DNA of 64,000 bases. It comes from Myxococcota bacterium (GTDB lineage: Bacteria; Myxococcota_A; UBA796; UBA2385). The notes under the pieces were generated by a model, which worked only from the letters and a program-made list of their open reading frames with translations, was not told where the DNA came from and did no database searches. Shown here piece after piece: positions 8,126 to 16,296 of the stretch (positions within the stretch are counted from its first letter, which is position 1; each line of letters starts with the position of its first letter). A program made the position numbers and the translations under genes. The stretch spans positions 18,401-82,400 of the forward strand of contig JAKLKF010000018.1 in the NCBI GenBank assembly GCA_023150805.1, written 5' to 3'.

Positions 8126-8943
8126 CCGAGCCCTCCCCCCGCCTCGCCGCCGTGATCCTCGACTGGGCCGGCACCACCGTCGACCACGGCAGCCTCGCCC
8201 CCGCCGGCGTCTTCCTCGACGTCTTCGCCCGCCACGGCGTGACCGTCACCGTCGCCCAGGCCCGCGAGCCCATGGGCGTGCACAAGCGCGAGCACGTCCG
8301 CCGCATGTGCGCCATGCCCGCCGTGCGGGCCGCCTGGGCCGCCGTCCACGGGGCGCCCCCCTCCCACGAGGACGAGGAGGCGCTGTACGCCCAGGCCGTG
8401 CCCGCCCAGATCGCGTGCCTGCCGCGCTACTCCGACGTCATCCCCGGCGTGCCCCAGGCCATCGCCGCCCTGCGGGCCCGCGGCCTGAAGATCGGCTCCA
8501 CCACCGGCTACGTGCGGTCGATGCTCGACGTCGTGGCGCCCCTCGCCGCCGCCCAGGGCTACGCCCCCGACTGCGCGCTGGCCGCCGACGAGGTGCCCCT
8601 GGGCCGCCCGGCCCCCTTCCTGCTGTGGCAGGCCGCCCAGAGACTCTCCACGTGGCCGCACGACGCGCTGGTGGCCGTCGGCGACACCGTGGTCGACATG
8701 CAGGCCGGCCGCAACGCCGCCACCTGGTGCGTCGGCGTCACCCTCACCGGCAGCCTGGTCGGCCTGGGCCGGGCCGAGCTGCAGGCGCTGCCCGCCAGCG
8801 AACAGCAGGCCCGCCACGAGGCCGCCGCCGCCACCCTGCGCGCGGCCGGCGCCCACGAGGTGGTGCGCAGCGTCGCGGAGCTGCCGGCGGCGGTGGCGGC
8901 GCTGGAGGCGCGGCGCGCGCGGGGAGAGCGGCCGGGCGGCTGA
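8122..8943 (+). CDS. phnX: Phosphonoacetaldehyde hydrolase (phosphonatase)
   Basis: 273 residues, normal for the family. Hydrolyses the C-P bond of phosphonoacetaldehyde to acetaldehyde and phosphate. HAD-fold motif I is 'LDWAGTTVD' with nucleophile Asp14. The phosphonatase-specific Lys that forms a Schiff base with the substrate is Lys55 in 'MGVHKREH'. Motif III/IV is in 'VGDTVVDMQAG'. It overlaps phnW by ATGA. No acetaldehyde dehydrogenase gene is nearby. The next gene starts 44 bases later with a weak ribosome site and is probably not part of the pathway. Confidence 0.94.
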   Translation: MTEPSPRLAAVILDWAGTTVDHGSLAPAGVFLDVFARHGVTVTVAQAREPMGVHKREHVRRMCAMPAVRAAWAAVHGAPPSHEDEEALYAQAVPAQIACLPRYSDVIPGVPQAIAALRARGLKIGSTTGYVRSMLDVVAPLAAAQGYAPDCALAADEVPLGRPAPFLLWQAAQRLSTWPHDALVAVGDTVVDMQAGRNAATWCVGVTLTGSLVGLGRAELQALPASEQQARHEAAAATLRAAGAHEVVRSVAELPAAVAALEARRARGERPGG

Positions 8944-8987
8944 GGGGGGGGTGGTAGGGTGGACTGCCCCTCCGCCCCGGGTCCCCC

Positions 8988-9839
8988 GTGCTCCTCGGCC
9001 TTCGCACCGTCGTCCTCGCCGTCGCCGACCTGTCCGCCGCCCGCGCCTGGTACGCCGCGCTGCTGGGCTTCGCGCCCTACTTCGACCAGCCCTTCTACGT
9101 CGGCTTCTCGGTCGGCGGCTGCGAGCTGGGCCTGGTCCCCGCCGAGCCCGACCAGCCGACCGGCCCGGGCGGCGACGTGCCCTACTGGGCCGTCGGCGAC
9201 GTGCCGCACGCGCTCGGCCGCCTGCAGGCGCTGGGCGCCACCGTGGTCCAGGGCGCGACCGACGTGGGCGGCGGCATCGTGCTGGCCCACGTGCGCGACC
9301 CCTTCGGCAACACGCTGGGCGTCATCGACAACCCCCACTTCCGCGCCGACCTGGGGCAGCCCGCTGCCGGGCCGGGCGAGGTCTCCGAGCGGACCATCGT
9401 GCACCAGGTCCGGGTCGCCGCTCCGCCCGCGCGCGTGTTCGCGCTGTGGACGAGCAGCGAGGGCCTGGCGGAGTGGTGGCACGCCAAGAGCCGGATCGAG
9501 CTGTGCCTGGGCGGGGCGATGGAGCTCTACTTCCTCGGCGAGGAGCCGCGCGGACGACAGGGCAGCGAGGGCTGTCGCATCACCTCCTGGCTGCCCGACC
9601 GGATGCTGGCCTTCACCTGGAACGCCCCGCCCGACCTGCCGACCCGGCGCTTCCGGACCTTCGTCGTGCTGGAGCTGGCCGAGGTCGACGGAGGCACCTC
9701 GGTGCGCCTGACCCACGCCGGCTGGCCGGCCGCGGGGCTGCAGGACCCCGACAGCGGCTGGCCCGCCACCTTCGCCTACTTCGACCGGGCCTGGGGCCGC
9801 GTGCTGCACATGCTGGTCGACCACCTGGGCGCGGCCTGA
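8988..9839 (+). CDS. VOC (glyoxalase-fold) + SRPBCC/AHSA1 fusion protein
   Basis: 283 residues made of two domains. Residues 1-120 form a VOC domain ('VVLAVADLSAARAWYAALLGF', ending in 'VRDPFGNTLGVIDNPHF'). Residues about 135-280 form an AHSA1-type SRPBCC domain ('VAAPPARVFALWTSSEGLAEWW', then 'VRLTHAGW'). GTG start at 8988. These two families are often separate genes side by side (one such set is at 41.0-42.3 kb in this window), so the fusion suggests a functional link, but no substrate can be named. There is no membrane or export signal. Confidence 0.85.
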   Translation: MLLGLRTVVLAVADLSAARAWYAALLGFAPYFDQPFYVGFSVGGCELGLVPAEPDQPTGPGGDVPYWAVGDVPHALGRLQALGATVVQGATDVGGGIVLAHVRDPFGNTLGVIDNPHFRADLGQPAAGPGEVSERTIVHQVRVAAPPARVFALWTSSEGLAEWWHAKSRIELCLGGAMELYFLGEEPRGRQGSEGCRITSWLPDRMLAFTWNAPPDLPTRRFRTFVVLELAEVDGGTSVRLTHAGWPAAGLQDPDSGWPATFAYFDRAWGRVLHMLVDHLGAA

Positions 9840-9927
9840 TCGGGAACCCGCGCCCGCGCACCGACTCCAAGGGCCCGCTGCACGCGACCTGCACCCACGC
9901 CCCCGCGCGAGCGCCTACGAAGCCGAC

Positions 9928-11001
9928 ATGCTGCCCTACCTGCTGCCGCTGGCCCCCTTCGCGCTCCTGCTGGCCCGCGAGCTGTGGCGCCGGCCGACCC
10001 TGCCGCGCCTGCTCGGCGCCGCCGCCAGCGGCATGGGGATCGTGGCCCTGCTGTGGGCCCTGGGCGTCGCGAAGGGCGACCTGACCATCTTCGGCCTGAT
10101 GTCGCTCACCTGCGCCTGGCTCTTCCTCGGCCTGCCGGCGCTGGGCCTGGTCGTCATGGCGCAGGCGCGCGGGGCCGTGCGCCTGGCGGGCGGCCTCGGC
10201 GCCGTGGCCCTCCTGCTGATCGGCGCCCGCGCCTTCCTCTACGAGCCGCACGCCATCGAGGTCAGCAGCCTGACCATCGCCTCGCCCGAGGTCACGGCCC
10301 CGCTGCGCATCGTGCTGCTGGCCGACGTGCAGACCGACCACGTCGGCGCCGACGAGGCCCGCGCCTTCGCCCTCGCCGCGGCTGCGCGGCCTGACCTGGT
10401 CGTCTTCACCGGCGACCACGTGCAGCTGCCCCAGGGCCCGGACTTCCAGCGAGAGGCGGCCGCCCACGCCCGGGCCCTGCAAGACAGCGGCCTGTCGGCG
10501 CCGCTCGGCATGTTCGCGGTCGAGGGCGACGTCGACCCCGCGGGCTGGCCCGCGGTCTTCGAGGGCACCGAGGTCCGGGCGCTCCCCCGCTCGCAGACGC
10601 TGGACCTGGGCCCGCTCACGCTCACCGCGCTCTCGCCCGACGACAGCCGCTCGCCGGCCCCCCCGGTGCCCGCGGTCGACGGCCTGCACGTGCTCATCGG
10701 CCACAGCCCCGACTTCGCGCTGGCGCGGCCGCCCGCCGACCTGCTGCTGGCCGGCCACACCCACGGCGGGCAGATCGTCCTGCCCTTCTTCGGCCCGCCG
10801 ATGACGCTGACCGAGGTGCCGCGCGCCTGGGCCAGCGGCCACACGAAGCTGCCCTGGGGCGGCGACCTGGTGGTCAGCCGCGGTGTGGGCCTGGAGCGCC
10901 GCGACGCGCCGCGGCTGCGCTTGCTGTGCCGGCCGGAGGTCGTGGTGATCGACGTCGTGCCCGCCGGGGACACCGGCCAGGCGGTGGCGGGGCCGGGCTA
11001 G
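9928..11001 (+). CDS. Membrane-anchored calcineurin-like metallophosphoesterase (YkuE-type)
   Basis: 357 residues. The first third has about four hydrophobic segments (residues 1-110), followed by a metallophosphatase domain: 'IVLLADVQTD' (site 1), 'VVFTGDHVQ' (site 2, Asp-His in place of the more common GDxVD), 'VEGDVDP', 'LIGHSPDF' and 'LLAGHTHGGQI' (the GHTHxGQ motif). Such proteins hydrolyse phosphoesters, UDP-diacylglucosamine or other lipid phosphates; the substrate here is unknown. It ends in a three-base overlap with the convergent GH16-like gene, through a shared palindromic CTAG. Confidence 0.85.
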   Translation: MLPYLLPLAPFALLLARELWRRPTLPRLLGAAASGMGIVALLWALGVAKGDLTIFGLMSLTCAWLFLGLPALGLVVMAQARGAVRLAGGLGAVALLLIGARAFLYEPHAIEVSSLTIASPEVTAPLRIVLLADVQTDHVGADEARAFALAAAARPDLVVFTGDHVQLPQGPDFQREAAAHARALQDSGLSAPLGMFAVEGDVDPAGWPAVFEGTEVRALPRSQTLDLGPLTLTALSPDDSRSPAPPVPAVDGLHVLIGHSPDFALARPPADLLLAGHTHGGQIVLPFFGPPMTLTEVPRAWASGHTKLPWGGDLVVSRGVGLERRDAPRLRLLCRPEVVVIDVVPAGDTGQAVAGPG

Positions 11002-11705
11002 CCTTCCCGCCCGCGGATCCAGTCCACCCGGCAGGCGCTGCTGGCGGCCGGCGGGCCCTGCACCTCGGGCCAGGTGAGCGTCGTCCAGTGGTTCAGCCGC
11101 AGGGTCGCCGCGTCGCTGGGCGCCGCCTGCACCTCGCCGACCTCGGCGCCGTCGATCTCGAAGGCCACGCGCCCCTCCTGCCAGGAGAACGCGTACTCGT
11201 GCCAGTCGGCCGTGGAGAAGTCCGCGCGCTGCCAGGTGAGCACGCCCCGGTGGGGCCCCTCCTCGTAGCCGTCGGCCTTCGTCCAGCCGGCGTAGGTGCC
11301 CAGCCGCACGGTGTCGGGCTCCGCGCTCAGCAGCTCGACGTCGACCTCGTGCACCCGGCCCTCGCCGTCCTCGCCGTACAGGAAGAAGCCGCAGACGCTG
11401 CCGGGCTCACTGGGGGCGGCGATCCGGGCCTCGAAGCGCCCGCCGGTGAAGGACCGCAGGCTGCCCAGCTCGGCGCCGCGCCACAGGCCGTCCACCTCGT
11501 CCAGCGACAGCGACAGCAGCCCCTCCGCGACGCGGGCCTGGGCCGGATCGAGCTGGGTGGCGCCCAGGACCCAGGTGCCGGGCGTCCAGACGCTCGCGTC
11601 CAGGGTGTCGAAGCGCTCGTCGATGTCCCAGGCGGTGCCGGTGTCGTCGCCCGTGGGCGCGGGCGAGGGGCAGGCGATCAGCACCAGGGCGAGGATCGGG
11701 CGCAT
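10998..11705 (-). CDS. GH16-like (laminarinase/kappa-carrageenase fold) lipoprotein
   Basis: 235 residues. Lipoprotein signal 'MRPILALVLIACPS' with Cys at 12. The body is a single jelly-roll-like domain containing 'VHEVDVELL' (residues 118-126), which matches the GH16 catalytic signature E-x-D-x-E with nucleophile Glu120 and acid/base Glu124, and 'WHEYAFSWQEGRVAFEIDG', the usual strand pair after it. It could cleave beta-1,3/1,4-glucans or bind a surface polysaccharide. Its start is 56 bases from the divergent PhnA-like gene. The function is inferred from the motif only. Confidence 0.7.
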   Translation of the reverse strand: MRPILALVLIACPSPAPTGDDTGTAWDIDERFDTLDASVWTPGTWVLGATQLDPAQARVAEGLLSLSLDEVDGLWRGAELGSLRSFTGGRFEARIAAPSEPGSVCGFFLYGEDGEGRVHEVDVELLSAEPDTVRLGTYAGWTKADGYEEGPHRGVLTWQRADFSTADWHEYAFSWQEGRVAFEIDGAEVGEVQAAPSDAATLRLNHWTTLTWPEVQGPPAASSACRVDWIRGREG

Positions 11706-11761
11706 CCGCCACAGGGTAGCCCTCCGCGCGCCGGGCTACCCGGGGCGGCGAGGAGGGACCC

Positions 11762-12151
11762 ATGGCCAACGGGCTCGAGCGACACCTGCAGCGCCGCGAG
11801 GACATCTTCCTCATGGGCCGGGAGCTCGGCCGCCGCAGCCGCTCCCGCTGCGAGCTGTGCGGCGAGCGCACCAGCCTGGAGATCGTCGAGGTCCCGCCGC
11901 TGCCCGAGGACCCCGACCCCGACCACGCGCTCATGGTCTGCGCCCGCTGCCGGACCCTGGTCGAGGGCGGCAAGCGCAAGGGCGGCGCCGACGACCTGCG
12001 CTTCCTGTGCGAGGCCATCTGGTCCGAGCTGGCCCCCGTGCAGATCGTGGCCGTGCGGGCGATGCGCCGGCTCTCGGACGAGGGCGTGGACTGGGCCTCC
12101 CGGGCGCTCGAGGACCTGTACCTGGACGAGGCCATCGAGGCGCGGCTGTAG
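11762..12151 (+). CDS. Short PhnA/YjdM-like zinc-ribbon protein
   Basis: 129 residues. A zinc ribbon 'CELCGERTSLEIVEVPPLP...MVCARCR' (two CxxC pairs) followed by a helical region 'RFLCEAIWSELAPVQIVAVRAMRRLSDEG' and 'LEDLYLDEA' closely resembles the first two-thirds of PhnA/YjdM proteins. The C-terminal small beta domain of full-length PhnA is absent, so the gene is either a natural short form or truncated. PhnA was named from phosphonate loci, but that link is not established biochemically. Here it is about 3 kb from phnW-phnX and may not be co-transcribed with them. Confidence 0.75.
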   Translation: MANGLERHLQRREDIFLMGRELGRRSRSRCELCGERTSLEIVEVPPLPEDPDPDHALMVCARCRTLVEGGKRKGGADDLRFLCEAIWSELAPVQIVAVRAMRRLSDEGVDWASRALEDLYLDEAIEARL

Positions 12152-12288
12152 CCCGGCTGCCATGACCGCCCGACGGTGAACCCCTGCAACGGGGAACCCA
12201 CCCGGCGCGTAGCGGGTCGAGGGCACAGGCTTGCCGACCGGCCGCCTCGTGCACACCCGATCCCCGTCCAACCCCAGGAGCCCTCGCG

Positions 12289-13740
12289 ATGCCGGCGCGT
12301 CCCGTCCCCTACCTCTTCCTGCTCACCAGCCTCTCCGCCTGCGTCGGATCCAACGTCGCCGCCAGCGGCCCCACCGCCGCCGCGCCGGTCGAGCAGGCCG
12401 CGCCCGTCCAGCTCCCCGCCGACTACGACCCCCGGGCCAGCCTGGCCCCCCTGGTCGAGACCCTGAGCCCCGCCGTCGTCTTCATCGAGGTCGAGGCCCG
12501 GGTCGAGGTCCAGCACCCCCAGCTCGACATCCCCGAGCAGTGGGCCCCCTTCTTCGGCATCCCCCAGGGCGGCGACCAGCCCCAGTTCCGCACCCAGCGC
12601 GGCTCGGGCAGCGGCTTCGTCATCTCCGCCGACGGCTACGTGCTCACCAACAACCACGTCGTCGACGACGCCGACAAGGTCACCGTCACCCTGGCCGACG
12701 ACCGCGAGTTCCAGGCCACCGTCGTCGGCACCGACCCGCGCACCGACGTCGCCCTGGTCAAGATCGACAGCGACCAGGCCCTGCCCCACGTGCAGCTCGG
12801 CCGCTCCGAGGAGCTGCGCGTCGGCGACTGGGTCGTCGCCATCGGCAACCCCTTCGGCCTGACCCACACCGTCACCGCCGGCATCGTCTCGGCCAAGGGC
12901 CGGGTCATCGGCGCCGGCCCCTACGACGACTTCATCCAGACCGACGCCAGCATCAACCCCGGCAACTCCGGCGGCCCCCTCTTCGACCTGCAGGGCCGGG
13001 TCATCGGCATCAACACCGCCATCGTGCCCGGCGGCACCGGCATCGGCTTCGCCGTGCCCATCGACATGGTCTCGGCCATGCTCGACGACCTGAAGCAGGA
13101 CGGACGGGTCGCCCGCGGCTGGATCGGCGTCGGCCTGCGCCCGCTCGACGACGTCCTCAAGGAGCAGCTCGGCGCCGACCAGGGCGTCGTCGTGAGCGCC
13201 GTCTACCCCGACAACCCCGCCGCCCAGGCCGGCCTGGCCCCCGGCGACGTCATCACCGCCGTCGACGGCCAGTCCATCACCGAGGCCGACGAGGTCATCC
13301 GCGCCATCGGCCTGAAGAAGCCCGGCGAGACCGTCAAGCTCGACGCCCTGCGCGACGGCAAGGCCCGCACCTTCAAGGTCACCCTGGGCGAGCGCCCCGA
13401 GGAGGAGGCCGTCGCCGCCGGCAGCTTCCGCAGCCCCGGCAAGGACGGCGCCCAGAAGGCCCAGGCCGACGCCGTCGAGCGCTTCGGCTTCCGGGTCGAG
13501 GACCGCCGCGACCTCGGCCTGCGGGGCACCGACGGCGTCGTCGTGACCGCCGTCGTCGGCGACAGCCCCGCCCAGGGCCGCCTGCAGGTGGGCGACGTGC
13601 TCCTCCAGGTCAACCGGCAGCCCGTCAAGGCCGCCGCCGACGTGGCCCGGCTGCTGGAGAAGGCCGAGCGGGGCGCCATGCTGGTCGTGCTGCGGGACGG
13701 GACCGAGACCCTGGTCTCGCTGCCCTCGCCGGAGGAGTAG
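12289..13740 (+). CDS. HtrA/DegP-type serine endoprotease, lipoprotein form
   Basis: 483 residues. The signal 'YLFLLTSLSAC' places the lipid-modified Cys at about residue 18, so it is probably membrane-tethered rather than free as in DegP. The protease domain has the triad His123 ('TNNHVVDD'), Asp153 ('DPRTDVALVKID') and Ser227 ('NPGNSGGPLFD'). Two PDZ domains follow (about 280-370 and 400-480). It degrades or refolds damaged envelope proteins. It stands alone with a 137-base upstream region in which I see no clear promoter. All catalytic residues are intact. Confidence 0.93.
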   Translation: MPARPVPYLFLLTSLSACVGSNVAASGPTAAAPVEQAAPVQLPADYDPRASLAPLVETLSPAVVFIEVEARVEVQHPQLDIPEQWAPFFGIPQGGDQPQFRTQRGSGSGFVISADGYVLTNNHVVDDADKVTVTLADDREFQATVVGTDPRTDVALVKIDSDQALPHVQLGRSEELRVGDWVVAIGNPFGLTHTVTAGIVSAKGRVIGAGPYDDFIQTDASINPGNSGGPLFDLQGRVIGINTAIVPGGTGIGFAVPIDMVSAMLDDLKQDGRVARGWIGVGLRPLDDVLKEQLGADQGVVVSAVYPDNPAAQAGLAPGDVITAVDGQSITEADEVIRAIGLKKPGETVKLDALRDGKARTFKVTLGERPEEEAVAAGSFRSPGKDGAQKAQADAVERFGFRVEDRRDLGLRGTDGVVVTAVVGDSPAQGRLQVGDVLLQVNRQPVKAAADVARLLEKAERGAMLVVLRDGTETLVSLPSPEE

Positions 13741-13761
13741 GGGGCGCGATAGGCCGCGGTC

Positions 13762-15069
13762 ATGCACTTCTCCGAGCTCCGGTTCAAGGACTTCCGCGGC
13801 TTCGTTGACGAGACCCTGGTCCTGGGCGACCGCATGACGGTCGTCCTGGCCGGGCCCAACGGCTGCGGGAAGAGCTCGGTGCTGGCGGCGGCGGGGAGCC
13901 TGGCGAGCGCTGTTGTGGCCAAGCTGGCCGGAGACGATGCAACAACCCTGGTCGACCAGACTCCAACTCTGCTGGCGGGGGACAGACGACAGGTCCGGAC
14001 CGGATGTGACTGGGGACTCATCAGTGGACGCTTCATCGATGATGGCAGGATCGCCGACATGAACGTCGGCTTCGGGGATGCGCGACAGTGGCATGGCGCC
14101 AGGGGAAGATACGAGCGAAGCGAACTCCTGCTGCATTGGATCGAGCAACGCGGGACCTCGCACAGCGCGTTCCTGACCCAACCGTTGCTTGCATACCTCC
14201 ATAGTGCGTACGCCCGAAAGGTGGGTCGACTGCACACGGGAACCGACCTGGCACAGAAGGGCCTCGCCGCCTACCAGGGTGCCTTCGACCAGGAGGCTGC
14301 CCACTTCGACGACTTCGAGGCCTGGTTCGAAGCAGAAGAGAACATCGAGAACGAAGCCAAGATCCGCAAGGGCGACCTGAAGCACCAGCATCCGCCGCTG
14401 CGGGCCGTGCGCTCCGCCCTCCACACCTTCCTCACCGAGCTGCGCGGCACCTCCATGGGCCGCATCGAAGTCGTCCGCACCCACGTCGACGGTCCCCTCG
14501 GCGGTGTGAAGGGCCGCCTCACCGTCGCCAAGGCAGACGACCGCCTCTTCCTCGACCAGCTCTCCGACGGCGAGCGCCGGCTCATCGTGCTCGTCGGCGA
14601 CGTCGCACGTCGCATGGCCATCCTCAACCCGCACATGGACCGGCCGACCGACAGCCCCGGGATCCTGCTGGCCGACGAGATCGACCTGCACCTGCACCCC
14701 GGCTGGCAGCGCCGCGTGATGCCCGCCTTGCGCGCCACCTTCCCCAAGGTCCAGCTCATCGTCACCACCCACTCGCCCCAGGTCCTGGCCTCGGTCGACA
14801 GCGAGGCGGTGGTGCTGATGAAGGACTTCAAGTTCCTGCCCGGCCACCCCAAGACCCGCGGCCGGGACAGCAACACGCTGCTGAACACCGTCTTCGAGGT
14901 CCCCGAGCGCCCCGAGGAGGTGCAAGCCGAGCTGCGGGAGCTCTACGAGGCGCTGGAGGACCACCCGCGGCGGGCCCGCACCCTGTTCAAGAAGCTCCGC
15001 GCCCGCCTGGAGGAGGACGATCCGGAGCTGGCCCGCGTCGAGACCCTGCTCGCCATCGCGGGGGGCTGA
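13762..15069 (+). CDS. ptuA: Septu-type defence ATPase PtuA (ABC/RecF-like AAA)
   Basis: 435 residues. Walker A 'GPNGCGKS' at 31-38, a long inserted helical region, ABC signature 'LSDGERR' and Walker B 'GILLADEIDLHLHPGWQ' followed by 'IVTTHSPQVL' (switch His). It overlaps the next gene, a TIGR02646-like HNH nuclease, by a TGATG junction. This pair is the arrangement of the Septu anti-phage system, where PtuA and PtuB form a complex that cuts DNA on infection. The segment 13900-14350 is visibly less GC-rich than flanking genes, consistent with horizontal transfer. The start is 21 bases after htrA, leaving no room for a retron. Confidence 0.8.
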   Translation: MHFSELRFKDFRGFVDETLVLGDRMTVVLAGPNGCGKSSVLAAAGSLASAVVAKLAGDDATTLVDQTPTLLAGDRRQVRTGCDWGLISGRFIDDGRIADMNVGFGDARQWHGARGRYERSELLLHWIEQRGTSHSAFLTQPLLAYLHSAYARKVGRLHTGTDLAQKGLAAYQGAFDQEAAHFDDFEAWFEAEENIENEAKIRKGDLKHQHPPLRAVRSALHTFLTELRGTSMGRIEVVRTHVDGPLGGVKGRLTVAKADDRLFLDQLSDGERRLIVLVGDVARRMAILNPHMDRPTDSPGILLADEIDLHLHPGWQRRVMPALRATFPKVQLIVTTHSPQVLASVDSEAVVLMKDFKFLPGHPKTRGRDSNTLLNTVFEVPERPEEVQAELRELYEALEDHPRRARTLFKKLRARLEEDDPELARVETLLAIAGG

Positions 15070-15719
15070 TGCGCCGCATCCAGAAGGGTCCGCCGCCGGC
15101 GGCCATCGCGGAACTGCGCCGCACGCCGGGCGCCACCTGGGTCTCGGTGCACGGCGACCAGAAGGCGGCCATGCGCGAGGCTGCCCGCCGGGAGCAGCGC
15201 GGCCTCTGCGCCTACTGCAACCAGCGCGTGTGGGTCGAGGGCGACGCCACGATGGAGCACTGGGTCCCTCGCAGCGATCCAAGCTGCGACCCCTTCGCGT
15301 GGGAGCACCTGCTTCTGGTCTGTGCCGGCGGCCAGGCAGCCGCACCCCACTGCGACCGCCGGCGAGGCGACCAGCCCTTGACCCTGCACCCGGCCCGACC
15401 GGTGCCCGACCCCGAGGCGGCCGCGCGCTACCTCGCCGATGGCCGAGTCACCTCGGCCGACCCGGGGCTGGAGCGCGAGCTCGACCAGGTGCTGGGCCTG
15501 AACGCGCCATTGCTCCAGCAACAGCGCAAGCATGCGCTGACCGCGGTGCTCGACGAGCTCCGCCGCGACCGCAGCGCGGCGGGCGTGCGCCACCTGCTGG
15601 CCGCCTACCAGCGCGAGGACGGGGACCTGCCACCCCACCCGCGCGCGGTGCTGCCCACCTTGGAGCGAGCGCTCCGCCAGGCCGAAGGCCGCGCCAGGCG
15701 CACGCGCAGCACCCGCTGA
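15069..15719 (+). CDS. ptuB: Septu-type HNH endonuclease PtuB
   Basis: 216 residues. The N terminus 'MRRIQKGPPP' and the HNH-like zinc-ribbon core 'GLCAYCNQRVWVEGDATMEHWVPRSDP' (CxxC, then EHW with the catalytic His) followed by 'LLLVCAGG...HCDRRRGD' match the TIGR02646/PtuB group of nucleases. It is the effector that cleaves DNA when released or activated by PtuA. It overlaps ptuA by one base (TGATG). The C-terminal helical half (about 120-216) probably contacts PtuA. The defence role is inferred from the pair and has not been shown for this sequence. Confidence 0.8.
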   Translation: MRRIQKGPPPAAIAELRRTPGATWVSVHGDQKAAMREAARREQRGLCAYCNQRVWVEGDATMEHWVPRSDPSCDPFAWEHLLLVCAGGQAAAPHCDRRRGDQPLTLHPARPVPDPEAAARYLADGRVTSADPGLERELDQVLGLNAPLLQQQRKHALTAVLDELRRDRSAAGVRHLLAAYQREDGDLPPHPRAVLPTLERALRQAEGRARRTRSTR

Positions 15720-15797
15720 CCGGCCGGGCCCGGCGACGCCCTGTCGGACGCGACTCTGTGCGAACATGGACCTTGAGCTCCCACCCCGAGGCGCCCG

Positions 15798-16124
15798 ATG
15801 ATGCTCCTCCTCCTCCTCCTCGGACAGCAGGTCCAGGCCATCGAGCCCGACACCGAGGTCCAGTCTCACCTCTCCATGGTGTCGGCCACCCGGGCCGGCA
15901 AGGCCCGTGGGTGGAGCTCCATCGTGATCTTCGGCCAGGCCGGCCAGACTTGGGCCCTGCCCACCTGCGACGCAGCCTGGGCGACCCCGGCGGTGGAGCA
16001 GATCGCGGGCCGCCCGGCCCTGTCGATCTCCGCCGCGAAGGGCACCCCCCTGCCCGCGACGGTTCGCTGTGCTTCCGCGTCGCACCACCTGGAGTGGACC
16101 CTGGTCTCGCAGCCGAAGCCGTGA
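15798..16124 (+). CDS. Small putative secreted protein
   Basis: 108 residues starting 'MMLLLLLLGQQVQA', a short signal peptide with likely cleavage after Ala14. The mature part of about 94 residues has two Cys ('PTCDAAW' and 'TVRCASA') that could form a disulfide, and no family I recognise. A reasonable codon pattern and a signal peptide support it as real. It lies between the Septu pair and a gene remnant, in a zone that seems to have been rearranged. Confidence 0.5.
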   Translation: MMLLLLLLGQQVQAIEPDTEVQSHLSMVSATRAGKARGWSSIVIFGQAGQTWALPTCDAAWATPAVEQIAGRPALSISAAKGTPLPATVRCASASHHLEWTLVSQPKP

Positions 16125-16155
16125 CCAGGGCTCTCCGCCCGCGCCACCTTCCCCC

Positions 16156-16269
16156 GCGCTGCACCGGGCGGGGCGCACCATCGCGCCGGTGACCCACGAC
16201 CCCGACATCGTCCACGTCGCGGACCGGCGGGTGGCGCGGGTGGACGGGCGCGTGGTCCGCGACGGCTGA
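16156..16269 (+). pseudogene. C-terminal remnant of an ABC-transporter ATPase gene
   Basis: The last 37 codons before the TGA at 16267-16269 read 'AGRTIAPVTHDPDIVHVADR' and then 'VDGRVVRDG'. This is the switch-His ('VTHD') and end of a LolD/MacB-type ABC ATPase ('G.TIV.VTHDPDIA..ADR....DGRI'). Nothing upstream in this frame resembles the Walker motifs, so only the 3' end of a once complete gene survives. It marks a deletion or recombination junction between the small secreted protein gene and the S41 peptidase gene. Confidence 0.7.
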
Positions 16270-16296
16270 CTGGCCAGGCGGCCCGCTCGGGCCGGG

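Noticed and set aside
11762..12151. Calling this gene phnA with a proven role in phosphonate use
   Set aside because: Only the N-terminal part of the family is present and the PhnA/YjdM family has no demonstrated phosphonate function; proximity alone is not enough.
13741..13761. Retron component before the Septu pair
   Set aside because: Only 21 bases separate htrA and ptuA, too short for an msr-msd RNA, and no reverse transcriptase gene is nearby.
11407..15345. 1312-codon open frame on the minus strand
   Set aside because: Covers htrA and ptuA, both with intact catalytic motifs on the plus strand; the translation has the repetitive Gly/Val/Asp look of an antisense frame.
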